Of a DNA stretch of 36,189 nucleotides, positions 25,761 to 33,593 are shown one piece after another. The stretch is from Thiobacillus sp. (GTDB lineage Bacteria > Pseudomonadota > Gammaproteobacteria > Burkholderiales > Thiobacillaceae). A program made the position numbers and the translations under genes. A model generated the notes under the pieces. That model did not search any database. It was given only the letters and a program-made list of their open reading frames with translations, and was not told where the DNA came from. How positions within the stretch are numbered: the first letter of the stretch is position 1; every line of letters begins with the position of its first letter. Location of the stretch: contig JAIBFA010000070.1 in assembly GCA_019459325.1 (NCBI GenBank), forward strand, positions 1 to 36,189. Direction: 5' to 3'.

Positions 25761-26603
25761 TCAATGGTCGGGAAGGAAGACGCGGTCGACGCGATCCCAT
25801 TCAAAATCGTTCAGCAATTGCCGCATTCTGCCGGGCATACGTTGCAGATTGACGTAATGGCGGAAGCGCGTCTTCGCGGAAATGCCGTGCTGGCGCGGCT
25901 GTTCGGCGTCGAGCTCCCAGGGGTGAAAATAGAACATGCACGGCGCCTGGTCCTGCGAGTTGACGCGCCGCAGCATCCAGCGCGACATCTGGTAAGGCAG
26001 CAGGCGGAACCAGCCGCCGCCTGCCGCAGGCAGGTTGCGCCCCAGCAGCGGAAACGTGGTCGGCGGCAATTCGAGGATGCCGGCCTCGCCATTGGGACGA
26101 TGCGGAAAGCGCGGCGCGTCGGGCATGCCATAGTGGTCGTGCTTGACCGGATAGATGCTGGAGCTGTACACGTAGCCAGCGTTCTGCAGTTCCTCGACCG
26201 CCCACCAGTTGTTCTGGTTGATGGAGAAACTCGGCGCGCGGTAGCCGCGCACGGCTACGCCGCCGAGGTCTTCGAGCAGCGTCTTGGCGCGGGTGATGTC
26301 GTCGCGGAACTCGGCGGGCGTGAGGTCGCTGGCACGCTGGTGGCCATAGCCGTGGCTGGCGAGTTCGTGGCCGTTGTCGACGATGCGCTGCACCACCTGC
26401 GGATAGCGCTCGGCGATCCAGCCGAGGGTGAAGAAGGTGGCCCGGGCGTCGGCCTCGTCGAGCAGGCCCAGAATCACGTCGACGTTGCGCTCGACCCGGC
26501 ACGGCAGGCTGTCCCAGTCCTCGCGGCGGATATGCGGCGCAAAGGCCGACACCTGGAAGTAGTCCTCGACATCGACCGACATGGCATTTTTGATCCTCGC
26601 CAT
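25761..26603 (-). CDS. Exosortase A-system polysaccharide deacetylase
   Basis: A 280-residue NodB-type deacetylase (TIGR03006-like). It begins AMSVDVEDYFQVSAFAPHI, with the catalytic acid pair in DVEDYF (residues 11-16). The metal motif is SHGYGH (His84, His88), followed by RGYRAPSFSINQNNWWAVEEL and the C-terminal FYFHPWELD. It has no signal peptide, so it may act on cytoplasmic lipid-linked intermediates. It would remove N-acetyl groups from HexNAc residues, which fits the neighbouring UDP-GlcNAc epimerase. Its ATG follows the epimerase TAA with no gap (TAAATG). Confidence 0.94.
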   Translation of the reverse strand: MARIKNAMSVDVEDYFQVSAFAPHIRREDWDSLPCRVERNVDVILGLLDEADARATFFTLGWIAERYPQVVQRIVDNGHELASHGYGHQRASDLTPAEFRDDITRAKTLLEDLGGVAVRGYRAPSFSINQNNWWAVEELQNAGYVYSSSIYPVKHDHYGMPDAPRFPHRPNGEAGILELPPTTFPLLGRNLPAAGGGWFRLLPYQMSRWMLRRVNSQDQAPCMFYFHPWELDAEQPRQHGISAKTRFRHYVNLQRMPGRMRQLLNDFEWDRVDRVFLPDH

Positions 26604-27707
26604 TTACGCAGCCCTTCTGCCTTTCTGCATCGGCAGCCAGCCTTTCAGTGCATGCGCGATGCGCATCGCCGCGCGGCCATCCCAGTATTCGGGAATCCGC
26701 CCGGCCTTTCCGCCGTGAGTCATGATGTCGTTGAACGCAGACCGGATGGCATCGGGATCGGGCCCGACCAACGTGTTGGTGCCCTCGACCAGGGTGATCG
26801 GTCGTTCGGTATTGTCGCGCAGGGTGAGGCAGGGCACGCCGAGCGCCGTGGTTTCTTCCTGGATGCCGCCCGAATCGGTGAGCACCAGTTTGGCATCACG
26901 CATCAGACCGAGCATGTCCAGATAGCCCACCGGCGGCAGGATGTGCAGGCCGTCGAGCTTGGCGATGAAGCCGAACTTCTCGATATTGCCGCGCGTGCGC
27001 GGGTGCAGGGGCATCACCACCGGCAGGCTGCGGTTGATTTCAGCGACCACGTCGAGCAGCGCGGCGAGCGTGGCGCGGTCATCCACATTGGACGGCCGGT
27101 GCAGCGTCAGCACCGCATACTGCGGCAGCGCGACGCCCAGGGTTCGGGTCGCCGGCACCGCGCGTTCGAGATTGCGGTGCAGGGTATCGATCATCACGTT
27201 GCCCACGAATTCAACGCGAGCGGGGTCGATGCCTTCGCGCTGCAGATTGGCGAGTGCGCTTTTTTCGGTGGTGAACAGCAGGTCGGAAATCTGGTCGGTC
27301 AGCACGCGATTGATTTCCTCCGGCATGCTGCGGTCGTAGCTGCGCAGCCCGGCCTCGACATGAATCACCCGCACGCCGCGCTTGGCCGCGACCAGCGCAC
27401 AGGCGATGGTGGAGTTCACATCCCCCACCACCAGCACCGCCTGCGGCTGCACGCTCTCAAGCACGGGCTCGAAGCGCTTCATCACCTCGGCGGTCTGCAC
27501 CGCATGACTGCCGGAGCCGACTTCAAGGTGATGGTCGGGACGCGGAATGCCAAGATCGGCAAAGAAACTGTCGCTCATCGCCGCGTCGTAATGCTGGCCG
27601 GTATGCAGCAGCTGCGCAGCGATCCCGGTCTCGGCAAACGCCGCCATCACCGGAGCGATTTTCATGAAATTGGGACGCGCGCCTGCGACGCATAAAACCT
27701 GGGTCAT
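26604..27707 (-). CDS. wecB: UDP-N-acetylglucosamine 2-epimerase (non-hydrolysing)
   Basis: A 367-residue epimerase converting UDP-GlcNAc to UDP-ManNAc in the cytoplasm. It starts VLCVAGARPNFMKIAPVM and carries LHTGQHYD, VVGDVNSTIACALVA, HVEAGLRSYDRSMPEEINR and TDSGGIQEETTALGVPCLTLRDNTERP, all standard family segments. Length is normal. An AAGG about eight bases before the ATG is a plausible ribosome-binding site. It sits between the XrtA-associated ATPase (9-base gap) and the deacetylase (no gap). No UDP-ManNAc dehydrogenase (wecC) is present here, so ManNAc may be used directly or oxidised by an enzyme encoded elsewhere. Confidence 0.96.
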   Translation of the reverse strand: MTQVLCVAGARPNFMKIAPVMAAFAETGIAAQLLHTGQHYDAAMSDSFFADLGIPRPDHHLEVGSGSHAVQTAEVMKRFEPVLESVQPQAVLVVGDVNSTIACALVAAKRGVRVIHVEAGLRSYDRSMPEEINRVLTDQISDLLFTTEKSALANLQREGIDPARVEFVGNVMIDTLHRNLERAVPATRTLGVALPQYAVLTLHRPSNVDDRATLAALLDVVAEINRSLPVVMPLHPRTRGNIEKFGFIAKLDGLHILPPVGYLDMLGLMRDAKLVLTDSGGIQEETTALGVPCLTLRDNTERPITLVEGTNTLVGPDPDAIRSAFNDIMTHGGKAGRIPEYWDGRAAMRIAHALKGWLPMQKGRRAA

Positions 27708-27716
27708 GGTGAAGCC

Positions 27717-28751
27717 TTAATGCGTGGCGTCGCTGTCCGGCGGCACACCGTCTTCATCTGCGGCCGCGTGACGCTCGCTCACGGTATAGAGAATCTTGCG
27801 CACAATGGGCAGGATGCGATTGACCGAGCGCTCCACCTGATCGAGACGCTGCGCAAGCCGCACGGTGTCTTCGTTTTGCAGCACACTGCCCGCCGCCCCG
27901 TGGTTGTTGACGCCGGTGACGCCATGAAAGTCCTGGTGGGCAATCTCGTTCTTCAGATCGGCGATCACCTCGTTGACCTCGGCTTCGCCGAAGTGGGTCT
28001 TCTCTTCCAGAAAACCGAACAGCAGCAGGCGGTCGCAGGTGGTGTTGAGCCGGCGCGGGATACCGCCGGTAAACCGATGCAGCGCAGCGAAGGCCTCGTC
28101 ATCAAATCCCGGCATGCCCTGCCAGCCGACGGTGCGCAGCCGGTGTTCGATGTAGCCGCGCGTCTCGTCCGCATCGAGCGGCCCCAGATGATACGAGGCC
28201 ACCACGCGCTGGCGCAGCTGCTGCATGTCGGGACTTTGCAGAATGCCGCGAAATTCGGGCTGCCCCAGCAGAAAGGTCTGGATCAGCGAACGTTCGTTGT
28301 TCTGGAAGTTGGACAGCATGCGCAGTTCTTCGACCGCACGCGGCGTCAGGTTCTGGGCCTCGTCCACCACCAGCAGCGCGCGCTTGCCTTGGCGGGTGGC
28401 GGCTGTCAGAAAGTCTTCCAGATTTTTCAGCAGCGCCGATTTGGTCAGGCCTTCATGCTCCAGCCCGAACGAAGCGGCGACGCTGCGCAGCGTGTCCTCG
28501 GCATCCAGCTGGGTCGACACCAGTTGCGCGGCCACCAGGTTGTGGGTTTCGAGCTGGCGGAACAGGTTGCGCACCAGCGTGGTCTTGCCGGCGCCGACCT
28601 CGCCGGTGATGACGATGAATCCTTCGCCGAGCGACAGACCGTAATCCAGATACGCCATCGCCCGCTTGTGCCCTTTGGAGCCGTAGAAAAAACGCGGGTC
28701 GGGATTGAGCTGAAACGGCTTGGCGCTAAAGCGGTAATAATCTTCGTACAT
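27717..28751 (-). CDS. XrtA-associated AAA/ExeA-like ATPase
   Basis: A 344-residue P-loop ATPase of the TIGR03015 (ExeA/GspA-like) type. MYEDYYRFSAKPFQLNPDPRFFYGS is the characteristic opening. Walker A is GEVGAGKTT (residues 50-58) and Walker B is LLVVDEAQNL (Asp130-Glu131), with a sensor-like LLGQPEFRGIL and RLLLFGFLEEKTHF further on. The last ~70 residues form a likely coiled-coil tail. The ATG at 28751 was chosen because family homology starts there; 14 upstream in-frame residues are dropped. It is the first gene after a consensus sigma-54 promoter 52 bases upstream and is followed by wecB. It probably powers or organises export-complex assembly. Confidence 0.93.
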   Translation of the reverse strand: MYEDYYRFSAKPFQLNPDPRFFYGSKGHKRAMAYLDYGLSLGEGFIVITGEVGAGKTTLVRNLFRQLETHNLVAAQLVSTQLDAEDTLRSVAASFGLEHEGLTKSALLKNLEDFLTAATRQGKRALLVVDEAQNLTPRAVEELRMLSNFQNNERSLIQTFLLGQPEFRGILQSPDMQQLRQRVVASYHLGPLDADETRGYIEHRLRTVGWQGMPGFDDEAFAALHRFTGGIPRRLNTTCDRLLLFGFLEEKTHFGEAEVNEVIADLKNEIAHQDFHGVTGVNNHGAAGSVLQNEDTVRLAQRLDQVERSVNRILPIVRKILYTVSERHAAADEDGVPPDSDATH

Positions 28752-28802
28752 GAACAATCCGTTGTCTGGGTGGAGCACGGCCCGTGTGCGCACAGAATGC
28801 GA

Positions 28803-28818
28803 AGCAACGGCTGTGCCA
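28803..28818 (-). promoter_or_regulatory. Sigma-54 (-24/-12) promoter for the ATPase-wecB-xrtA genes
   Basis: On the minus strand the sequence reads TGGCACAGCCGTTGCT, matching the RpoN consensus TGGCACR-N4-TTGCW at every specified base, with the GG (28817-28816) and GC (28805-28804) at the required spacing. It lies in the 81-base gap between the outer-membrane-protein stop and the ATPase start. Transcription would begin near 28792, leaving a ~41-base leader. XrtA clusters are known to be tied to RpoN through the PrsK/PrsR two-component pair. Confidence 0.85.
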
Positions 28819-28832
28819 TGCCGGAGGCGTGG

Positions 28833-30425
28833 TCAGAAGCGCATGTTGACCGAGGCCGTCAGCCTGTTTTCTTCGTAGTCTGCATTCGCCAGGTTCGAAT
28901 CCCGCTGGGTATGGCGGAAAGTCAACGCGCCGTTGAGTTTGTCTGCAAAGCGGTGGTTGAGGCCGAGACTCAAGCTGACAAGGTCATCCTCTCTTCCCAC
29001 CGTACCCCCCCCTGACAGCAAGGCATCCGCGCTGGTGCGGGTAAGCGACAAGCTACTGCTGGCGGTGGTTCTGGGAGACATCCTGTAACTGACGGAACCT
29101 GTCACGCTCTGGACATGGTCCGCTGCATCGCCCAGAGCTTGATAGAGACGCTTGGTATCGCGTGCCGACAGCCCAAATCCCAGACGACCGATGTCCCATG
29201 AAACGCCCGCAGTCAGGCTCTTGATAATGTATATGCCGTTGGCGGTTGCAATATTGAGCAACCCTGCAGCAATCAAATCCGCAGTCGAAATACCGTAACT
29301 GCTGAAAAAAAGCGCTAATTGGCCTGCTGTAATCGGATCGGAGCAGTTTGTCTGGCCTACGGGCGGACTGAGGTCGGGGGTCTCGAACAGACCGCCGTCG
29401 CACACCCAGAAAATACGCCCGCTTTCCTCCAGAAATTGTTGCGTGATATCGCTGACATCCTCCGAATAACGCACCGTCCAACGTGACATGCGGGTACGGT
29501 GGCTGCCGGAAAAACTGAAAGTGTTACCGAAATAACGCTCGCCCATTGAAGCTTCAACGCTGGTGCGGCGCGTGGGTGCCCAGCCGAAGCCGACGCTGTA
29601 GGACGAACCGTCAATCTCGGTGGCGCTGAGGTACTCGTTCCGGTCCTGGCCCACCGTACCGAACACCCGGAATTGACGGGTCAGCGCATAACCGGCGCTT
29701 GCGCTGGCGCGTTCGAAGGTGCTATCGGCTGCATCGCGGTTTTCCGCCTTGCGGATGGAATAATTCAGTCCCCAGCTCAGATCGTTGAACTGGGTGCCAC
29801 TGGTCAACCCCGCTGTGAACGCATTCACGCTGGACTTGGAGGCGACGTCGTTTTCGAAAATCGCCCCGCTATTGGTGTAGCGGGCCTGAGCATGGGCAAA
29901 GGTGCCGAGGCGTTTCTGGATATAGGGGCTGATCGAATAGGTGCCGACGGTGGCGCGGTTGCTGTCGTTGATCTCGGCCTCGGCCGGCGAGCCGAACAGC
30001 GAAATCAGTTCCTGCGAGATGCGTGCATTGCCGTCGATGAAAAGGAAATCCTCGATCAGTTCGGCATTGCCTGCGGCGTTGAGGTTGTGATTAAGGTCGG
30101 TGCTTTGTTCCTCGCCGAAACGCGCCACCCCTCTGAGGCCATATTGCAGGGTGGCCCGCACCCGACGCGACCCGTGCGAGTTCAGGGTAAAGCCAGGCAT
30201 CACGCTGAGGATCAGCGCATCTTCCGGGTTGTCTTCGCTCTGTTTGGCATTATCGGTGTAAGTGGCCGACGCCCCGACGCTGGGTTCAAAGCGCCAGTCG
30301 AGGGCATGCGCAGGTAGGGGAAACGCTGCCGCCATGAAAACAGAAAAAGCTCCTGCCAGGGGAGCTCGTCTGCACGGCGCCGTTTTGGCGCAGCGCGGGC
30401 GACGCTTATTTGCCGTAACTGCCAT
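28833..30425 (-). CDS. XrtA-associated outer-membrane beta-barrel protein
   Basis: A 530-residue protein of the PEP-CTERM-associated outer-membrane family (TIGR03016-like). From ATG 30425 it has a clear signal peptide: a basic n-region (ANKRRPRCAK), a hydrophobic core (PLAGAFSVFMAAAFP) and cleavage near AHA-LDW. The mature part starts WRFEPSVGASATYTDN and is a run of amphipathic strands ending LTASVNMRF, whose terminal Phe is the usual barrel-assembly signal. A loop with WVCDGG and QTNCSD carries a possible disulfide. The start overlaps the kinase gene by 20 bases; ATGs at 30449 and 30434 are also in frame. A hairpin with a U-tract lies within the signal-peptide codons. Probable outer-membrane export channel component. 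Confidence 0.88.
   Translation of the reverse strand: MAVTANKRRPRCAKTAPCRRAPLAGAFSVFMAAAFPLPAHALDWRFEPSVGASATYTDNAKQSEDNPEDALILSVMPGFTLNSHGSRRVRATLQYGLRGVARFGEEQSTDLNHNLNAAGNAELIEDFLFIDGNARISQELISLFGSPAEAEINDSNRATVGTYSISPYIQKRLGTFAHAQARYTNSGAIFENDVASKSSVNAFTAGLTSGTQFNDLSWGLNYSIRKAENRDAADSTFERASASAGYALTRQFRVFGTVGQDRNEYLSATEIDGSSYSVGFGWAPTRRTSVEASMGERYFGNTFSFSGSHRTRMSRWTVRYSEDVSDITQQFLEESGRIFWVCDGGLFETPDLSPPVGQTNCSDPITAGQLALFFSSYGISTADLIAAGLLNIATANGIYIIKSLTAGVSWDIGRLGFGLSARDTKRLYQALGDAADHVQSVTGSVSYRMSPRTTASSSLSLTRTSADALLSGGGTVGREDDLVSLSLGLNHRFADKLNGALTFRHTQRDSNLANADYEENRLTASVNMRF
30344..30366 (-). terminator. Hairpin with U-tract after the kinase gene (attenuator candidate)
   Basis: On the minus strand, AGCTCC (30366-30361), a 7-base loop and GGAGCT (30353-30348) are followed by a run of five T, beginning about 40 bases after the kinase stop. 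It lies inside the signal-peptide codons of the outer-membrane protein, so full termination would stop that gene; partial attenuation is more likely. A smaller GC hairpin (GCGCC/GGCGC, 30391-30377) precedes it. Confidence 0.5.
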
Positions 30426-31350
30426 AGTAGCCATAGTAATAATCTGCACCCGGGGTCGGCGTGGTCTTGTTCAGCAGCATGCCCACCACTTCACACGACT
30501 GGATGTGACTGAGGGCTTCGCGCACGGCTTCCTGCGAGGTTTTCTCGGCCTCCACCACCATGACGATCTGCCCCATGTGGGTGGCCAGCACGCTCGATTC
30601 GCTGGTCGCCAGCAAGGGCGGGGAGTCGAACAGGATGATACGGTCAGGGTAACGATTGCCGATGTCCTCGACCAGCCGGGTCATGGCCGCGCTCGCCAGC
30701 AGTTCGGTCGCGCGCTTGTAGGTACGGCCGGCGGGCAACACCGTCAGCTTGGCGATATCGGTGCGGATCAGCACATCGGACAATTTCAGATCCTTGTCCT
30801 GCAGCACGTCGAGCAGGCCCTTGTCTGCGTGGATGCCGAGATACTCGGGAACGCGCGGTTTGGCGACGTCGGCGTCGATCAGCAGCACGGTGCGGTCCAT
30901 TTCCATCGCCATCGAAATGGCGAGATTGATCGCGCAGAAGCTCTTGCCTTCACCCGGCAGCGAACTGGTGACCATGATGAGGTTGCCGTTCTTGACCCGC
31001 GCAGTACCCTGGCCGAAGGCGTTGGCGATGAGCGGGCGCTTGATGATGCGGAACTCTTCGGCGATCTGGCTCTTCTCGGCGTCCGGCGACACCACGCCCA
31101 TGCGGTGCAGGCGCGCCAGATTGATCGACTGCACTTGGCTGTTGCCTTCCTGCACCGTGTCGGCATCCTGCGAGCTGAAAATCGGCTCGACCGGCGTGGC
31201 GACAAAAGGCGCGGCATGGCTGCTGCGCTGTTTGTTGAGCGCATTCTCGATCAGGCTGGCGTCGTGGCCGGGATTGCCGGTGTCGCCAGGAGAGGCCGGA
31301 CGGGGGGCGCCCGTGCCAATTTTGCCGGCTGCTTTTTCAATAATGCTCAT
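30406..31350 (-). CDS. XrtA-associated tyrosine autokinase (BY-kinase)
   Basis: A 314-residue cytoplasmic tyrosine kinase of the CpsD/CapB type (TIGR03018-like). An extended N-terminal region is followed by Walker A TSSLPGEGKSF (from residue 128), Walker A' VLLIDADVAKP (155-165) and Walker B ILFDSPPLL. The C-terminus, residues 304-314, is YYYGYYGSYGK, with six tyrosines as autophosphorylation sites. In BY-kinases phosphorylation of this cluster controls oligomerisation with the chain-length protein, whose gene ends nine bases upstream. The kinase and the membrane activator are separate polypeptides, as in Gram-positive systems. A hairpin with a U-tract follows the stop codon. Confidence 0.94.
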   Translation of the reverse strand: MSIIEKAAGKIGTGAPRPASPGDTGNPGHDASLIENALNKQRSSHAAPFVATPVEPIFSSQDADTVQEGNSQVQSINLARLHRMGVVSPDAEKSQIAEEFRIIKRPLIANAFGQGTARVKNGNLIMVTSSLPGEGKSFCAINLAISMAMEMDRTVLLIDADVAKPRVPEYLGIHADKGLLDVLQDKDLKLSDVLIRTDIAKLTVLPAGRTYKRATELLASAAMTRLVEDIGNRYPDRIILFDSPPLLATSESSVLATHMGQIVMVVEAEKTSQEAVREALSHIQSCEVVGMLLNKTTPTPGADYYYGYYGSYGK

Positions 31351-31358
31351 GGTTTCTC

Positions 31359-32894
31359 CTAGCCCGCGCGCGACACCAGCAGTTGCAGGATCATCACAGC
31401 GCCATAGGCGGCAATCAGGCTGCCCAGTGCAGCCAGATAGGTCAGCAGGCCTTTGCGCTTGCGACGGCGGGTTTCATCGGTTTCCACGCGCGACACCGCG
31501 CCCAGCAACGGCAGGCCGGTCAGTTCACGCAGGGCGCGCCGGTCGGTCACGGTGCGGCGCAGCTGACTCAACAGGAAGGCGACGGCGACGCCCGCGCCCA
31601 GTCCGCCCAAGGTCACCAGCGACAGCAACAGCGGGCGGTTCGGCCACGCCGGCTGGCTTGGCACGAAGGGCGGATCGATCACGCGAAAATCGACGGTATC
31701 GGTCTTGCTTTCAACCTCGCCCGACATGGTGACCGACTCGCGCCGCTTCAGCAGGGCGTCGTAGTTCTGGCGATAGACGTCGTAGTCGCGCATCAGCTGG
31801 GTGTATTCCTGCTCCACCTGCGGAATCATGTTGGACGCATTGCGCAGCTCGCCGTAGCGGCGCTGATATTCACCCACCCGCGCCTGCAACGATGCCACGG
31901 TGGCATCCGCCTCGGCGATGGCGATGGTGAGCTGCTGATAGACCGGGTTCTGGATCCGGGCGCCCGCGGGGTCGGCCTTGCTATCGGCAAGGTCGATTTT
32001 CTTCTGTGCCTGCAGCTTCTCGATCAGACGCTTGGTCGACTGGATATCGGGGTGCAGGTCGGTATATTGAAGGCGCAGTTGATCCATCTGCTTTTCCAGC
32101 GCCTGAATACGGCTGTCGATCTCGCTGTGGGTCGATACCGCAGCCGCAGCGGCGTTGAGTTCGGGCTCTTCGTCAGCCAGCTGGCGCTTGAGCTGATTGC
32201 GGCGGTTGAGGGCCTCCTGCTGGTCCAGTTGAGCCTGCCGCAGTTGCGCCGACGTCTCGGCCAGCTTGGCGTAGTAGTCGCCGCCTTGCCCCGGCATCAT
32301 GCCGATGTGCTTCTGCTTGAATTCCTTGAGCGCGTTTTCGGAATCGGTCAGCTTTTGCTGATACTGCTGCAGTTGCTCTTCGATGAAGCGCTGCGAACTG
32401 GAAATATCCTGGCGGGTCTTGCCGAGGCTGGTTTCCACAAAAATAGTCAGCAGCGACTGCACCACCTTCTTGGCCAAGTCGCCATTGGCGTCCTGATAAC
32501 TGATGGTGTAGAGGTTTTCGCGCCCGGCATCGGCAATCGATATCTTGCTCGCCAGGTCATTCAGCATGGCCTCGGTCTGCTCGGGCGTTTTTGCCTTGAC
32601 ATCCAGATCGGTCATACGCGCAACCTTTTCCAGGGTTGGGCGACTGACCAGTTGACGCGTCATCAGCTTGATTTGCTGCTGCACATTGGGCTCGGCGGCA
32701 AGCCCCGCCAGCAGCGGCTTCAGCAACGTTTGCGTATCCACATAGACGCGCGCCGACGCCTGATAGCGGTCGGGGATCATCATCACCCAGGTCCAGCCGA
32801 CGATGCACACCAGCCAGGCCACCACCACGCCCCACCAGCGACGTCGCCAGGAGGCTTTGGCGTAAGCCAGAATTTGTTGCAGCACTAGATCCAT
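31359..32894 (-). CDS. XrtA-system chain-length determinant (Wzz/EpsF-like)
   Basis: A 511-residue polysaccharide co-polymerase. An N-terminal membrane helix (about residues 18-40) and a YQASARVYVDTQTLL motif are typical Wzz features (TIGR03007-like). A long periplasmic coiled coil from about 170 to 390 follows. Then comes a Pro-rich FVPSQPAWPNRPLLL before a second membrane helix (~425-450), and a third hydrophobic segment near the C-terminus (~482-506). It sets polymer length and activates the separate kinase encoded next. It starts at ATG 32894, 46 bases after the export lipoprotein gene, and that gap contains a strong terminator-like hairpin. Confidence 0.93.
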   Translation of the reverse strand: MDLVLQQILAYAKASWRRRWWGVVVAWLVCIVGWTWVMMIPDRYQASARVYVDTQTLLKPLLAGLAAEPNVQQQIKLMTRQLVSRPTLEKVARMTDLDVKAKTPEQTEAMLNDLASKISIADAGRENLYTISYQDANGDLAKKVVQSLLTIFVETSLGKTRQDISSSQRFIEEQLQQYQQKLTDSENALKEFKQKHIGMMPGQGGDYYAKLAETSAQLRQAQLDQQEALNRRNQLKRQLADEEPELNAAAAAVSTHSEIDSRIQALEKQMDQLRLQYTDLHPDIQSTKRLIEKLQAQKKIDLADSKADPAGARIQNPVYQQLTIAIAEADATVASLQARVGEYQRRYGELRNASNMIPQVEQEYTQLMRDYDVYRQNYDALLKRRESVTMSGEVESKTDTVDFRVIDPPFVPSQPAWPNRPLLLSLVTLGGLGAGVAVAFLLSQLRRTVTDRRALRELTGLPLLGAVSRVETDETRRRKRKGLLTYLAALGSLIAAYGAVMILQLLVSRAG

Positions 32895-32908
32895 GCGGAC
32901 GTTCCATC

Positions 32909-32932
32909 AAAAAGCGCCGCAAAAGGCGGCGC
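32909..32932 (-). terminator. Intrinsic terminator/attenuator between export lipoprotein and chain-length genes
   Basis: On the minus strand GCGCCGC (32932-32926), loop CTTTT and GCGGCGC (32920-32914) form a perfect 7-base-pair GC stem followed directly by five T. It begins eight bases after the lipoprotein stop and ends 15 bases before the chain-length ATG. No obvious promoter fits in the remaining gap, so I read it as a leaky terminator that makes more lipoprotein than downstream product. Confidence 0.75.
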
Positions 32933-32940
32933 AGACTTAC

Positions 32941-33564
32941 TCAGAACAGGCTTTCGGGCACCACCAGCACATCGCCCGGACGCATGTCGACGTTGGCCGA
33001 AATGTCGCCGCCCTTCAACAGGTCTTCCAGGCGCACGCCGAGGCGTTCCTGTTTGCCGTCCACGGTACGCAGAATGTAGGCCTTGTTGCCTGCGGCAAAA
33101 TCCGTCAGCCCGCCGACCGCGATCATCAAGTCGATCAGGCTCATTTTTTCGCGGTAGTTGAGCGCCTGCGGCTTGGCTGCCTCGCCCACCACGCGGAGCT
33201 GCTGGTCGAACGGGCCGATGCCGCCGGCGACGATGACGGTGACGATGGGTTCCTGGATATATTTGGCCAGCGCCTTTTCGATGTCGCGCGCCAACTGGGT
33301 GGGCGTCTTGCCGGACGCCTGCAGGTCCTCGACCAGGTTCATGGTCATCTTGCCGTCGGGACGCACCGGGAAGCTGCCGGACACCTCGGGATTGCGCCAG
33401 ACGAAGACCTGGACCGAATCGCCCGGACCGACCAGATAGTTCCAGTCGTAGCTGCCTGTCTGGGCAGGGGCGGGGGGATAAGTCGGCGTACTGGAGCAGC
33501 CTGCCATGGCGGCCACGGCCAACACCACGCCAGCGCGCGCGAAATGCTTCTTGATCGTAAACAT
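32941..33564 (-). CDS. XrtA-system polysaccharide export lipoprotein (Wza-like)
   Basis: A 207-residue outer-membrane lipoprotein (TIGR03027-like). A lipoprotein signal ends AAMAGC with the lipidated Cys at residue 23. The mature part holds the polysaccharide export domain (YLVGPGDSVQVFVWRNPEVSGSFPVRPDGKMTMNL) and one SLBB-like segment (LRVVGEAAKPQAL to VGGLTDFA). The C-terminal DMRPGDVLVVPESLF closes it. The start is ATG 33564, with a strong GGGAGG six bases upstream; a GTG at 33570 is too close to that site. It is the first gene of the long minus-strand run. It should form or cap the export channel together with the beta-barrel protein. Confidence 0.93.
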   Translation of the reverse strand: MFTIKKHFARAGVVLAVAAMAGCSSTPTYPPAPAQTGSYDWNYLVGPGDSVQVFVWRNPEVSGSFPVRPDGKMTMNLVEDLQASGKTPTQLARDIEKALAKYIQEPIVTVIVAGGIGPFDQQLRVVGEAAKPQALNYREKMSLIDLMIAVGGLTDFAAGNKAYILRTVDGKQERLGVRLEDLLKGGDISANVDMRPGDVLVVPESLF

Positions 33565-33593
33565 GTCCACCCTCCCTTATATGCAGTTAATCC

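Noticed and set aside
25764..27695. 643-codon plus-strand open frame opposite the deacetylase and wecB genes
   Set aside because: The opposing genes are well-known families with intact motifs; this frame has no recognisable domain.
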